From: Gerris lacustris
Taxonomy: Eukaryota; Arthropoda; Insecta; Hemiptera; Gerridae
Reading direction: 5' to 3'
Assembly: GCA_951217055.1 (NCBI GenBank)
Contig: OX578282.1
Span: forward strand, 69,531,092 to 69,595,091
DNA length: 64,000 nucleotides
The translations under genes and the position numbers were made by a program. Below, in pieces: positions 55,386-63,303 of this stretch. Each line of letters begins with the position of its first letter. Positions within the stretch are counted from its first letter, which is position 1. Under the pieces are notes generated by a model. The model searched no databases and was not told the origin of the DNA. It saw only the letters and a program-made list of their open reading frames with translations.

Positions 55386-55640
55386 TTAAAGAGAGAGAGA
55401 GAGAAATAAGATAAATAAATAAATAAATGAATAGAATAAAATTAAAAAAAAAGTAATTGATAAACCAAATTAAATTAAAAAGAAAAAAGAAAAAGAAAAA
55501 AAAAAAAAAAAAAATGGATAATAAAAGAATAATGGATATAAAATAAAAAAAAAAAATTAACTCATCTGGAGGGGTGTGTAGAGTTGATGTTTAAGATCAT
55601 TTTTTATTAAGTCCTTTTTTAAAAAAGTTTTAAAGTTGAA
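55386..55640. other. A-rich spacer between LINE ORF1 and ORF2
   Basis: Simple AAATAAAT and poly(A)-rich sequence (minus strand T-rich). No gene. Confidence 0.6.
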
Positions 55641-56477
55641 CTAGTTATGCAGTGACTTCGTCTGGTTGATTGGTGGTTCATCGTGAAGTTCCGGTAATTT
55701 CTTTAATTGATCCAGGGCTCGGAGTTGTTCTATGGTTTTGATGTTAATGGTTTCGCTATTAAAGTCTGATTTCCTTAAAAATATTTTTCCATCTTTAATC
55801 CAAATAAATCTATAAGAATATACCTGTGAAAATTTTCTTGCGAGCCAGTGTAATCTCTTATTTTCCACAGTAAGATGTTCGTTAATGTAAATTCTAGATC
55901 CTACCCAGATTTCGTTGATTTGACTGGCGTCTAATTTTAAATCTTTCGACTTTTTTATCCACAAGTTTTTGTAGTTTCTGTTTTTTAAGAGTACAATTAT
56001 AGGTTTGGGTTTGTTTTTGGCCATTGTACGAACCCTATGAGCCACATCTATGTGGTTCTCCGGCGTATCTATTCCAAGTAGAGTACCGATTTTCATCACT
56101 ACCGAGATGCAGTTCTCATTGTTCGAACACATGAACTGTGTTAGAACCTCTGGACCTCGCAGAAAATCTATATTGGTGAAATACCACAAACTAGGAGTAT
56201 GAAGATCTACAGTGTCTTTATACGTTTTTTCTTTGGTATTAATTTTCTTCAGTTGCCTACGGTACGCTGTACGCAGAATATTAATTTTTCTACGTACCAG
56301 ACCCCTATCAGCTTTGGGTTCAATTTCTTTCATCTTTTCCACCAGTTTTTCGTACGCCATGTCCTTCTTATTCTTATTTTTATATGCTTTACTTTTTATG
56401 TCCCACAGTGCTGGTAAGTTGTGGTATAAAACTATAAACTCACGCCAGAATTTCTTATTACTCTTTGGTAATGTCAT
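55641..56477 (-). CDS. Chimera: MADF domain fused in frame to LINE ORF1 C-terminus
   Basis: From the same ATG context as the full-length MADF gene (here 56477), about 115 codons encode the identical MADF domain up to GPEVLTQ. The frame then passes without interruption into FMCSNNENCISVVMKIGTLL, DVAHRVRTMAKNKPKPIIVL and KDLKLDASQINEIWVGSRIY, ending NQTKSLHN. The second half is the Baculo_FP-type C-terminal domain found in ORF1 of insect LINEs. The junction (56138/56139) is the 5' end of the LINE. The open frame of about 278 codons, with its own TATA box (TATAAAAG about 56584) and palindrome array, could be expressed. It may equally be an accident of a duplication breakpoint. Confidence 0.7.
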   Translation of the reverse strand: MTLPKSNKKFWREFIVLYHNLPALWDIKSKAYKNKNKKDMAYEKLVEKMKEIEPKADRGLVRRKINILRTAYRRQLKKINTKEKTYKDTVDLHTPSLWYFTNIDFLRGPEVLTQFMCSNNENCISVVMKIGTLLGIDTPENHIDVAHRVRTMAKNKPKPIIVLLKNRNYKNLWIKKSKDLKLDASQINEIWVGSRIYINEHLTVENKRLHWLARKFSQVYSYRFIWIKDGKIFLRKSDFNSETINIKTIEQLRALDQLKKLPELHDEPPINQTKSLHN

Positions 56478-56673
56478 AATAATAAAAATTAAAACACAGT
56501 GAGAGAATGAACAGGATAAGGTCTTTCCTCGATCAACTATCGTCAAACACTGTCATAAACAGATTGGGAAAAATCCCTTTTATACAATTAGTTTGCACAA
56601 AACATGACACATATAATACTATTTGCTCGGAAATGTTAACTTAATTGACTATATGTGTAATATAAGGCTTTGA

Positions 56674-57265
56674 TGTTTGCGCAAACATCAAACAGCCCCA
56701 TTCATAGTTAGGATAATTACCCATTTGTTTGCGCAAACATCAAACAGCCCTATTCATAGTTAGGATGATTGCCCATTTGTTTGCGCAAACATCAAACAGC
56801 TCCATTTAAAGTTAATATGTTTGCGCAAACAATCTTTGTTTAGGTGTTTGCGCAAACATCAAACAGCCCTATTCATAGTTAGGATGATTGCCCATTTGTT
56901 TGCGCAAACATCAAACAGCTCCATTTAAAGTTAATATGTTTGCGCAAACAATCTTTGTTTAGGTGTTTGCGCAAACATCAAACAGCCCTATTCATAGTTA
57001 GGATGATTGTCCATTTGTTTGCGCAAACATCAAACAGCCCTATTCATAGTTAGGATGATTGTCCATTTGTTTGCGCAAACATCAAACAGCCCTATTCATA
57101 GTTAGGATGATTGCCCATTTGTTTGCGCAAACATCAAACACCCCCATTTGTAGTTATTATGTTTGCGCAAACATCAAACAGCCCCAATCATAGTTAGGAT
57201 GATTGCCCATTTGTTTGCGCAAACATCAAACAGCCCCATTTAAAGTTAATATGTTTGCGCAAACA
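56674..57265. repeat. Palindrome array 2, TGTTTGCGCAAACA x14
   Basis: The palindrome starts at 56674, 56726, 56778, 56818, 56845, 56897, 56937, 56964, 57016, 57068, 57120, 57160, 57212 and 57252. Spacings are only 52, 40 or 27 bp, from two interleaved unit types (CATTCATAGTTAGGATGATTGCCC-like and CATTTAAAGTTAATA / AATCTTTGTTTAGG). It sits between the divergent MADF chimera and the exonuclease-like gene at 57374, the expected place for a shared enhancer or operator. Confidence 0.95.
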
Positions 57266-57334
57266 ATCTTTGTTTAGTTCTACACGACCGAATCATACTG
57301 TACACGTCCTCTGACGGAATGATCTATCAAGTGG

Positions 57335-57340
57335 TATAAA
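57335..57340 (+). promoter_or_regulatory. TATA box immediately before the first in-frame ATG
   Basis: TATAAA ends one base before ATG 57341. Transcription should start about 57362-57370, so that ATG is outside the transcript and the start at 57374 (MSRVYSSN) is preferred. Confidence 0.65.
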
Positions 57341-57373
57341 ATGGTCAGAGACGGAGGGGCGGGCAACCAGTTT

Positions 57374-58087
57374 ATGTCAAGAGTTTATTCAAGCAACATG
57401 TCGTCTTCATACACCGAAAATAATAACTGCACGAGAGAAAGTTGTGCCGCCGTATTAGATATTCAGTTTTATCATGACACCAAAAATGTACGTGAGATTG
57501 CCATAGTAGACGTAAATGAATTGAAAATCGTGTACCAAAATTCCTTTTCGAGTGCACAACAGATCCGGTTACCCGAAGTTCGTTCACGGTGGTCTCCTTG
57601 CACATATAATCAAGAATATATGAAGAATCTCCTCTATCAACTAGTGAATATTTTCCTTTCGCGATACGATTTCATTTTCATGAAAGGTTTCGGCAAAGGA
57701 TCATATATGAAACAACTGTATACATCGCATCAAATTTACCTGTTGGATGAGTTAAGATGTCCTCCTATCACCAGTTTGATCAAGAAATATAATATCGGTC
57801 AAAATAAATCTGCCGCGTCCAGAGCTATGGTACTCAGTTACTGGTGTAAAGACATTAGTTTAAGTCTATACGATTATAGCACTAGACTCTTGACTTTTAG
57901 GAATTGGACCATACAAAACATATCCCCAGAGAAAATGGCGGAATTCGGACTAACTCATTGGCATAGAGGATATACGAGGTGTATTTATTGTAAAACCCTC
58001 ATCAATGACTGGGAAAATTGTGATAACATTTCATCTCATCACTCGTGGTCTTCTTCGAGCTGCCCCTTAAATAAGTTTGAAAATTAG
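57374..58087 (+). CDS. Exonuclease-fold-like protein with BIR-like C-terminus (copy 2)
   Basis: About 237 residues. The N-terminal half has AAVLDIQFYHD, VREIAIVDVNELKIVYQNSF, a central DFIFMKGFGKGSYMKQL and LLDELRCPPITSLIKKY, giving the strand-helix order of DnaQ-like folds; one aspartate of the first acidic motif is present but the partner is Gln. The C-terminus has GLTHWHRGYTRCIYCKTLI, NDWENCDN, HH-W and C-P-L, closely following the BIR pattern G-Y-...-C-x2-C-...-W-...-H-x6-C. It shares layout with 47575-48273 but is diverged. Its promoter is adjacent to the 14-copy palindrome array. Enzyme activity is unproven. Confidence 0.6.
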   Translation: MSRVYSSNMSSSYTENNNCTRESCAAVLDIQFYHDTKNVREIAIVDVNELKIVYQNSFSSAQQIRLPEVRSRWSPCTYNQEYMKNLLYQLVNIFLSRYDFIFMKGFGKGSYMKQLYTSHQIYLLDELRCPPITSLIKKYNIGQNKSAASRAMVLSYWCKDISLSLYDYSTRLLTFRNWTIQNISPEKMAEFGLTHWHRGYTRCIYCKTLINDWENCDNISSHHSWSSSSCPLNKFEN

Positions 58088-58369
58088 TATATAAATAGAT
58101 AAATATCTTGTATTTCGAATATTTCATAGTTTTAAAAAATAAATGTTTGCATAAATTCCTTTTTCATTTATCAAAGGAAGTCTGCGACCGCAGAACATCC
58201 TGTTGTTGAAGCCATTCGTCCTCTTTCACCTCAGTCTACAGTCCTTGATCAACCTTCGACTAAGTTAGAGGTTCTGTTAGGTGACTTTACCCTCAGCATA
58301 TTTGAGTCTATCGCTACTGTTGTATAAGTTCAAAGTAGAAGATCATTTATTAAATTAAAAAATTGTAAC

Positions 58370-58906
58370 ATGATATCAAAGACTGTTACTTCAGAGGATC
58401 AATGCAAAAGAAATATTGAAAACGATTGTCCTGTTTGTCTTCATCCATGTGATCATCCAGCTAAGTTACCATGCTGTCATGTATTTTGCTACTTGTGCAT
58501 CAAGGGAATAACACGCATTGGTCAACCTTGTCCTATGTGTAGGTCTCCAATACCTCATAACTATGCTGAGCGTCCGCAACTTGTGACTTCTAATACACCT
58601 TGTACCGATGTTAGTGAAGAAAATGAAGATAAAAATACGCACTGTTGGTTCTACCAGGGAAAGAATGGCGGTTGGTGGCAGTTTCAGCAGAGGATGTCTG
58701 ATGAAATCGAAGCGAATCGCATCTTAGGTATTTCTTGCTTTGACATGATGATTTGTGGATCGCTTTATGTCATAGATATAATAGGAAGCGTACAATATCC
58801 TAAAAACTGTCCTACGAGACGTAGGCGCTTATTGCGTGATTTACCTTCTCATATTACCAGGATAGGTATTGCAGGTATACCTAGTGTACCAGTTAATTTA
58901 AACTAA
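58370..58906 (+). CDS. RING-WWE protein, RNF146 (Iduna)-like E3 ligase
   Basis: 178 residues. The RING (about 21-62) reads CPVCLHPCDHPAKLPCCHVF, CYLCIKGITRIGQPCPMCRS. A WWE domain (about 88-150) follows: THCWFYQGKNGGWWQFQQRM, SDEIEAN. This order is diagnostic of RNF146, where WWE binds iso-ADP-ribose in poly(ADP-ribose) chains and RING ubiquitinates PARylated targets. Here the C-terminus ends shortly after WWE (RRRRLLRDLPSHITRIGIAG), as in short RNF146 forms. It is a compact intronless frame inside the inverted-repeat element, unlike a host multi-exon gene, which suggests capture as cargo. Confidence 0.85.
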   Translation: MISKTVTSEDQCKRNIENDCPVCLHPCDHPAKLPCCHVFCYLCIKGITRIGQPCPMCRSPIPHNYAERPQLVTSNTPCTDVSEENEDKNTHCWFYQGKNGGWWQFQQRMSDEIEANRILGISCFDMMICGSLYVIDIIGSVQYPKNCPTRRRRLLRDLPSHITRIGIAGIPSVPVNLN

Positions 58907-59539
58907 CTTGTTAATTGAAAGAAATTTCTATAATAATATAATTATATGTATTTAGTATTTCTTATTCGATTAAAATAAGTATATATGATTGTATACTTTT
59001 AATCGTGATGATAATCATTTCAAATTGCCAACTATACATGTTTATAAAATTAAATATTAAATTTTGTTTATATTTGATTCATTTTTAATAATGATTAAAA
59101 TCATAGTACTATATTATTGTAATAATATGTTAAAAATGCATTTAAAAATAATTATATATATATTATATATAAACTATTCGTATTATATTTTGTTCTTTTT
59201 ATCGCTTATCAATTTCCTTTTTCCTGTAACACTAACAGAATATTACAGAGTTGTAAGCTTTTACAAATGAAAAGAATGTTTTACTATAATGAACTACAAC
59301 TCGTAGGAATTTTATGTGGGCACCGCCAGAGGAGATTACGAGTTCGAATACCAGAAGGGTAAGGGATTATTTTTATAAACATAAGCTCATATACGACATT
59401 AGTTATAATATAATTTACATGTGGAATTCAAAATAGCGTGGATGGGTCTATAATATAAGCGGGGAACTTTGAAAATAACAGATACTGCTCCCGACAAAGG
59501 GGGGCTATTTTAATTCGGGGTTACGCTTTTCGAAGAAGG
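58907..59539. other. AT-rich 3' flank before the right arm
   Basis: ATTAT-rich sequence including a probable 3' UTR of the RING-WWE gene. A tRNA B-box-like AGTTCGAATACCAG lies at about 59340. No coding gene is supported. Confidence 0.5.
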
Positions 59540-60443
59540 GGGGCCGAATCACCGGGCGTCACCGCTAACGTTTCGCAGACAGCCTATGACTTCGCCCAGC
59601 GTCAGGCGGCCCCAGGTACCGGTGGTAGGGGGCGGACATATGTTATCCTACCCGATGACGCAACCGATAGCGTTATCGGAGTTTAATTTTTCGAGATAGG
59701 GGGCAGCCCCCGAAATAAATTTTTTAGAGGTAATTATTTCCCAACATAGAGACACACAAAAATATTATCCAGATGACGTAGTCAAGAGGGCCCCCCGAGC
59801 CCCATTTTAATTTTCTCGACAAAGGGGGGCTGCGAAATATTTTTTCGTAATAATGTGGGCGGCGGGAGGCGAATTCCGGAGAAGTAAGTATTTAGAGAAT
59901 ATTATTTTATAAAGGGGGCCCGAAATATTTTTTTACAACAAACAGAGCCCACCGAGGGGAGGGGGGCGACAAACAGAGCCCCCCGATGGGAGGGGGGTGA
60001 AATAGCCCCGACAAAGGGGGCCGAAACAAATTTTTAGAATTATTTAAAAAATTATTATTCATGACCGAGGCTTATGTACCGACTCTCGACCTCCCCCTCC
60101 ATATTGGCTCTGTGTCCGAGATCGTTTAGTCAAAGTATTCACGCTCGAGACAATGGGGGTTCGATTACCAGTCGGAACACGAGATTTTTTATAGGCTCCT
60201 CTCCCAGACATCGACGTTTCGCAGCATGCTATCGGCTTCTTCCACATGTCGACGTTTCACAAGAACGAGCTTCGACTTCTTCAACATACACGTGTACAGG
60301 TGTACAGGTGAGGGTATCGAAAACATATCGGAAGGGTGGGGGGAGGTGGTTCCACAGCCTCGTACAAGTAGACGACAGGTGGTTAGACTAAACATGCAAT
60401 ACAAAATCAATATATTATCGAATCGATATCCTATGTCCAGAAC
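59540..60443. repeat. Right inner inverted arm of the 15.4-kb element
   Basis: Mirror of 45797-46712, from GGGCCGAATCACCGGGCGTC to CGATATCCTATGTCCAGAAC. It includes a tRNA-like segment (TGTCCGAGATCGTTTAGTCA ... GGGGGTTCGATTACCAG) at about 60112-60170. Large overlapping open frames here come from GC-rich composition. Confidence 0.85.
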
Positions 60444-60719
60444 GCACTAATTATACTTACTTTTTTCTATTTTATTTGCTTTATGATAATGGGAAAAGAT
60501 TTACAGCAATGATCATTGTGGCATCGAGAAGAAGGCTCTTCTCAATCCCACTTTTAACAACACTGTTTAAAGGCTTTCCTCTCCAATATGCACCTGCATA
60601 TATTAGATCTAGTTGTCTATAACTAAGACTATGAGGTGAACAACTATCTTTCCACACAAACCTCATGTGGCAAACGTGAAGGTGAAACAAGAAATTATAT
60701 TGGTGTTTGAAGAATATTA
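60444..60719. other. Asymmetric insert between inner and outer right arms
   Basis: 276 bp without counterpart on the left side, where a different segment of about 115 bp lies at 45681-45796. The minus frame (CHMRFVWKDSCSP, LDLIYAGAYWRGKPL) looks protein-like but is not recognised. Confidence 0.4.
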
Positions 60720-60905
60720 AAATTCCAGTTTCTGGAAATGGCAAGGCACACCACCAAGGAGAAGAAGCTGATAAGTATCTAAGTTGACAGTATTGGGTCA
60801 GGAGAAAGTGCCAACGTCACTTGGCGGGACAGAAAGTTGATTTCACAACTTTTTTGGACCACAGACTTGGCTGGGTGTTTTTTTTACCACACAATTGGTT
60901 TTTGG

Positions 60906-62044
60906 TCAGATTTATTTAAATAAAGAGATTGAAAGAGGCATAAAGAGTTATTGGACATCTTTAGTTGCTCAAATTTTAAAACAAATGTTTTAAAACAAAA
61001 TTATTTAAAACAAAAATTCTGTATACACAAATGTTCACATAATTTGTGTGAATTGTGGCTAGGGTGCCCTCTCAAGTTACTAGTGGCACCCCGGAAGATG
61101 GCTGCTCCCCCAAGCGAATTCACTGCATGGGCGCCCTCGCCGTCACATGGCAGTCCTATGTGGAGGCTTAGGACTTTATATTGAGCTTATAATTACTAGA
61201 AAATACTCATGTATCGTTGAATGGATACATTACCGTTTAAATTTATAAATAGAAAAGTACGTCAACCCTACCTACATTAACTCTCATCCACAATATTTGG
61301 TGTTACGACTTAATCACCATGTTTTCGCTTCCCTTGGAAAGCGACTTTTCACGCCACAATTAATTAATATTTTTTAAGGAAACGTTTTATAAATTAATTT
61401 TGTGCTTTGCGAACATTCCTTTGATTTACATTTTATTTTTCCATTTCCTTTTTTTTTAAAAAAATAATTTTTACTTAAACAGATATAAACGAAACTAATT
61501 GTACCTATAGAAATTATTTTTTACAATTAAGAAAAAAAAGGAAACAAATGAAGTATTTTTGTCAAAAATATAGTTTTAGATGGGATTCTATAAAAAAATA
61601 ATACAAAGTTTATCTTAAATTTAGGTTGAATATTCCTGTGTTCGAAAATACATAATATGTCAAGGAAATATGAAACATATACTCCACTAGGCTATGAGAT
61701 GTGAATGTGAAATGTTTTATAGAAGAATTAGTTTGTGGGTCGTAGAGAGAGAGTGCAGTGCGAGGTATCGTCTTTCCTTTTCAACTTAAAGGAGGGGGAT
61801 ATCTCTATCTCCTACAACTTCTAAGTTTAGTCTACCCTTCTCTTTCTTATTCATTTGACTCAAGTTATCAAGCAAATATTTTTAATAATATTTAAATATT
61901 TATATTTTAAATAAAATTATAATTATTATTATTATTTATAATTATTATAAATGAATTTCTAATTGATTGTACTAGGTACAGGTGAAAATTGGGTACTTTA
62001 TAATTATTATAAGCGTTATTTCTTGGTCTAGTTCTATGTCATTA
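60906..62044. other. Flanking DNA right of the element, no gene found
   Basis: Contains the phrase CACCCCGGAAGATGGCTGC near 61088 within a short GC-richer patch, and AT-rich simple sequence. It would be intronic if the signal exon at 62407 belongs with the mini-exons at 41.9-44.0 kb. Confidence 0.4.
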
Positions 62045-62300
62045 ATGTTGACTTCTAAGACTTGTGGAAAATTGAAAGCTTAAATTCGGGACAAGGTATC
62101 ATTAACGTCAGAGAAAATCATTCTCCTGCGTAGCTTAGTTGGTAGAGCACTATACTGGAAATATAGAGGCCCGTGGTTATAATCCCAGCGCTGGAGTGTA
62201 TTTTTCTCTGTCTGTTTCCCGTAGTTAATAATAATTATAATTTGATTTAAATTAAAATTTAATCGTTTGGTAGTATGAATACTACCAAAATCGTAAAATA
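62045..62300 (+). mobile_element. tRNA-derived SINE with flanking repeat
   Basis: The tRNA-like head is at 62121-62192 (TCCTGCGTAGCTTAGTTGGT ... CCAGCGCTGGA), then TATTTTTCTCTGTCTGTTTC and TAATAATAATTATAATTTG. The upstream 75 bp (GGACAAGGTATCATTAACGT) is also shared with the 20606-20680 locus, so the mobile unit is larger than the tRNA-plus-tail. The B box carries GTTATAATCC in place of GTTCAAATCC, so this copy is weakened. Confidence 0.7.
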
Positions 62301-62343
62301 TGAATTTAAAGATTTCTAGTTTATAAAATGATTTGTCTCTTAC

Positions 62344-62407
62344 CTAGAGCAGCTTTTCCCTGGACGATGAGTCCAACACAGCAGAGGTAAATAACTAGCA
62401 TGTTCAT
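62344..62407 (-). CDS. Signal-peptide exon of an unidentified secreted protein
   Basis: ATG at 62407 reads MNMLVIYLCCVGLIVQGKAA and L, then G before GTAAGA (phase 1). The phase suits the mini-exons at 43979, 43243 and 41934 on the same strand (they open with CC). Upstream are TATAAATA (62470-62463) and an initiator-like TTCAGC about 30 nt later, so this is a true first exon. The joining intron would be about 18 kb and enclose the entire 15.4-kb element, so the link is only a hypothesis. Confidence 0.55.
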
Positions 62408-62462
62408 CTTGCTTGTCACCTGTTGCTTCAGCTGAATGATGACGGTTTGTTCTACTGCTTCG

Positions 62463-62470
62463 TATTTATA
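62463..62470 (-). promoter_or_regulatory. TATA box of the secreted-protein first exon
   Basis: TATAAATA on the minus strand, about 56 nt upstream of the ATG at 62407. Confidence 0.55.
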
Positions 62471-62499
62471 CTTAGGATTTGGTTCATTGTTTATAAATC

Positions 62500-63303
62500 T
62501 GTACTAATTGACTGGCTCTTTCTAATCACTCTTTCTAATGCCTAATTAATTATACAACTCGTCTAACTCTAAAACGTAAACAACCAAGGAATCTAGATTT
62601 CGTTTGATATTACTGATAAACTATCTTTTGTTTCTAGCTAATTAGTCTAACTGGTTACAATCACAACATATTCTGCTATTTAATATACAAAGACAAGTAC
62701 TTTATAGAGAATCAAGACAGTGTAGAGATCTCTATATTAGCTTATTATCTACATCTTATGAAATAATTATGACAAAATAATAGAAGAAAGATTAGACCAA
62801 GATTTAAATATGAATTAACTCTTGTAGGGAGGTTCATTTGGACAGGAATGATGTACCTTGGACATTTGTGCCCCCCCCCCCCCAGTATAATTCCAGGAAC
62901 AGAATAATTAATTCTGTGATACTACTTGTCAGCGGAGCATGACTTGACAGTTTTAGCAACCTTGCTGTCTTCTATATTAGTGTTAGCAGCATTGGTTGAG
63001 TTTAAACCAAGAGGTGATTACAGAAAAAACAACTAACAACTGCTAACAACTGCTATCAACACATTAAAAATAACACAAGATTTGTATTTACATATTAAAA
63101 CCCAACTTCTTTATTTGTCAATTAGTTAGATCTCCACACAGGCTCTGTTTATTGATTTAAGAGATACAAAACAATTCTCCTTAACTTTAAAATTTTTCAC
63201 TTCAATTTAGCTTTTATATCTAATTAATTATTTTAAATAATAGAATACTATACTACATATTATACAAATTAAAAATAATAGGTCCTTAAGAATTATTAGA
63301 AAA
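62500..63303. other. Promoter flank and 5' region of an RTE LINE
   Basis: AT-rich sequence with a C13 run at about 62871. The repeated CTAACAACTGCTAACAACTGCT near 63030 and the following 270 bp are probably the 5' UTR of the LINE whose ORF1 starts at 63304. Confidence 0.4.

Larger units (their letters stand above)
51230..56138 (-). mobile_element. CR1/Jockey-like LINE inserted in the 15.4-kb element
   Basis: Poly(T) at 51230-51249 is its poly(A) tail on the minus strand. ORF2 RT is at 54285-51841, ORF2 endonuclease at 55385-54855 and the ORF1 end upstream. The 5' end is joined directly to MADF codon 115 or so at 56138, while the 3' flank is a palindrome array, so the insertion was accompanied or followed by rearrangement. 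No target duplication is found. The endonuclease is broken by a 556-bp MITE. Confidence 0.85.
45473..60905. mobile_element. 15.4-kb inverted-repeat-bounded element with IAP, RING, MADF cargo
   Basis: The outer ends match in reverse complement: 45473 onward (CCAAAAACCACTTGTGTGG, GCCAAGTCTGTGGTCCAAAA) against 60905 inward. After asymmetric insertions there are inner arms of about 900 bp (45797-46712 and 59540-60443). Enclosed are BIR-RING, two exonuclease-like/BIR-like genes, a PC4-like gene, duplicated MADF genes, a RING-WWE gene and palindrome arrays. No polymerase B, rve integrase, protease or capsid is seen, and a clear target duplication is lacking (TGAAAT against TCAGAT). Whether it is a mobile element, a virus-derived insertion or a rearranged composite is unresolved. 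Confidence 0.65.

Noticed and set aside
50987..57265. CRISPR array based on the TGTTTGCGCAAACA repeats
   Set aside because: The spacers are themselves repeated and of three fixed lengths; no cas genes; an animal genome.
57341..57373. First ATG as start of the exonuclease-like protein
   Set aside because: It lies directly after the TATA box, so it should not be in the transcript.
60481..60744. Protein-coding gene in the asymmetric right segment
   Set aside because: The protein-like frame has no recognisable family, promoter or counterpart; kept only as an uncharacterised segment.
45473..60905. Classical Maverick/Polinton
   Set aside because: No family B DNA polymerase, retroviral-type integrase, protease, packaging ATPase or capsid frame was found, and no 6-bp target duplication.
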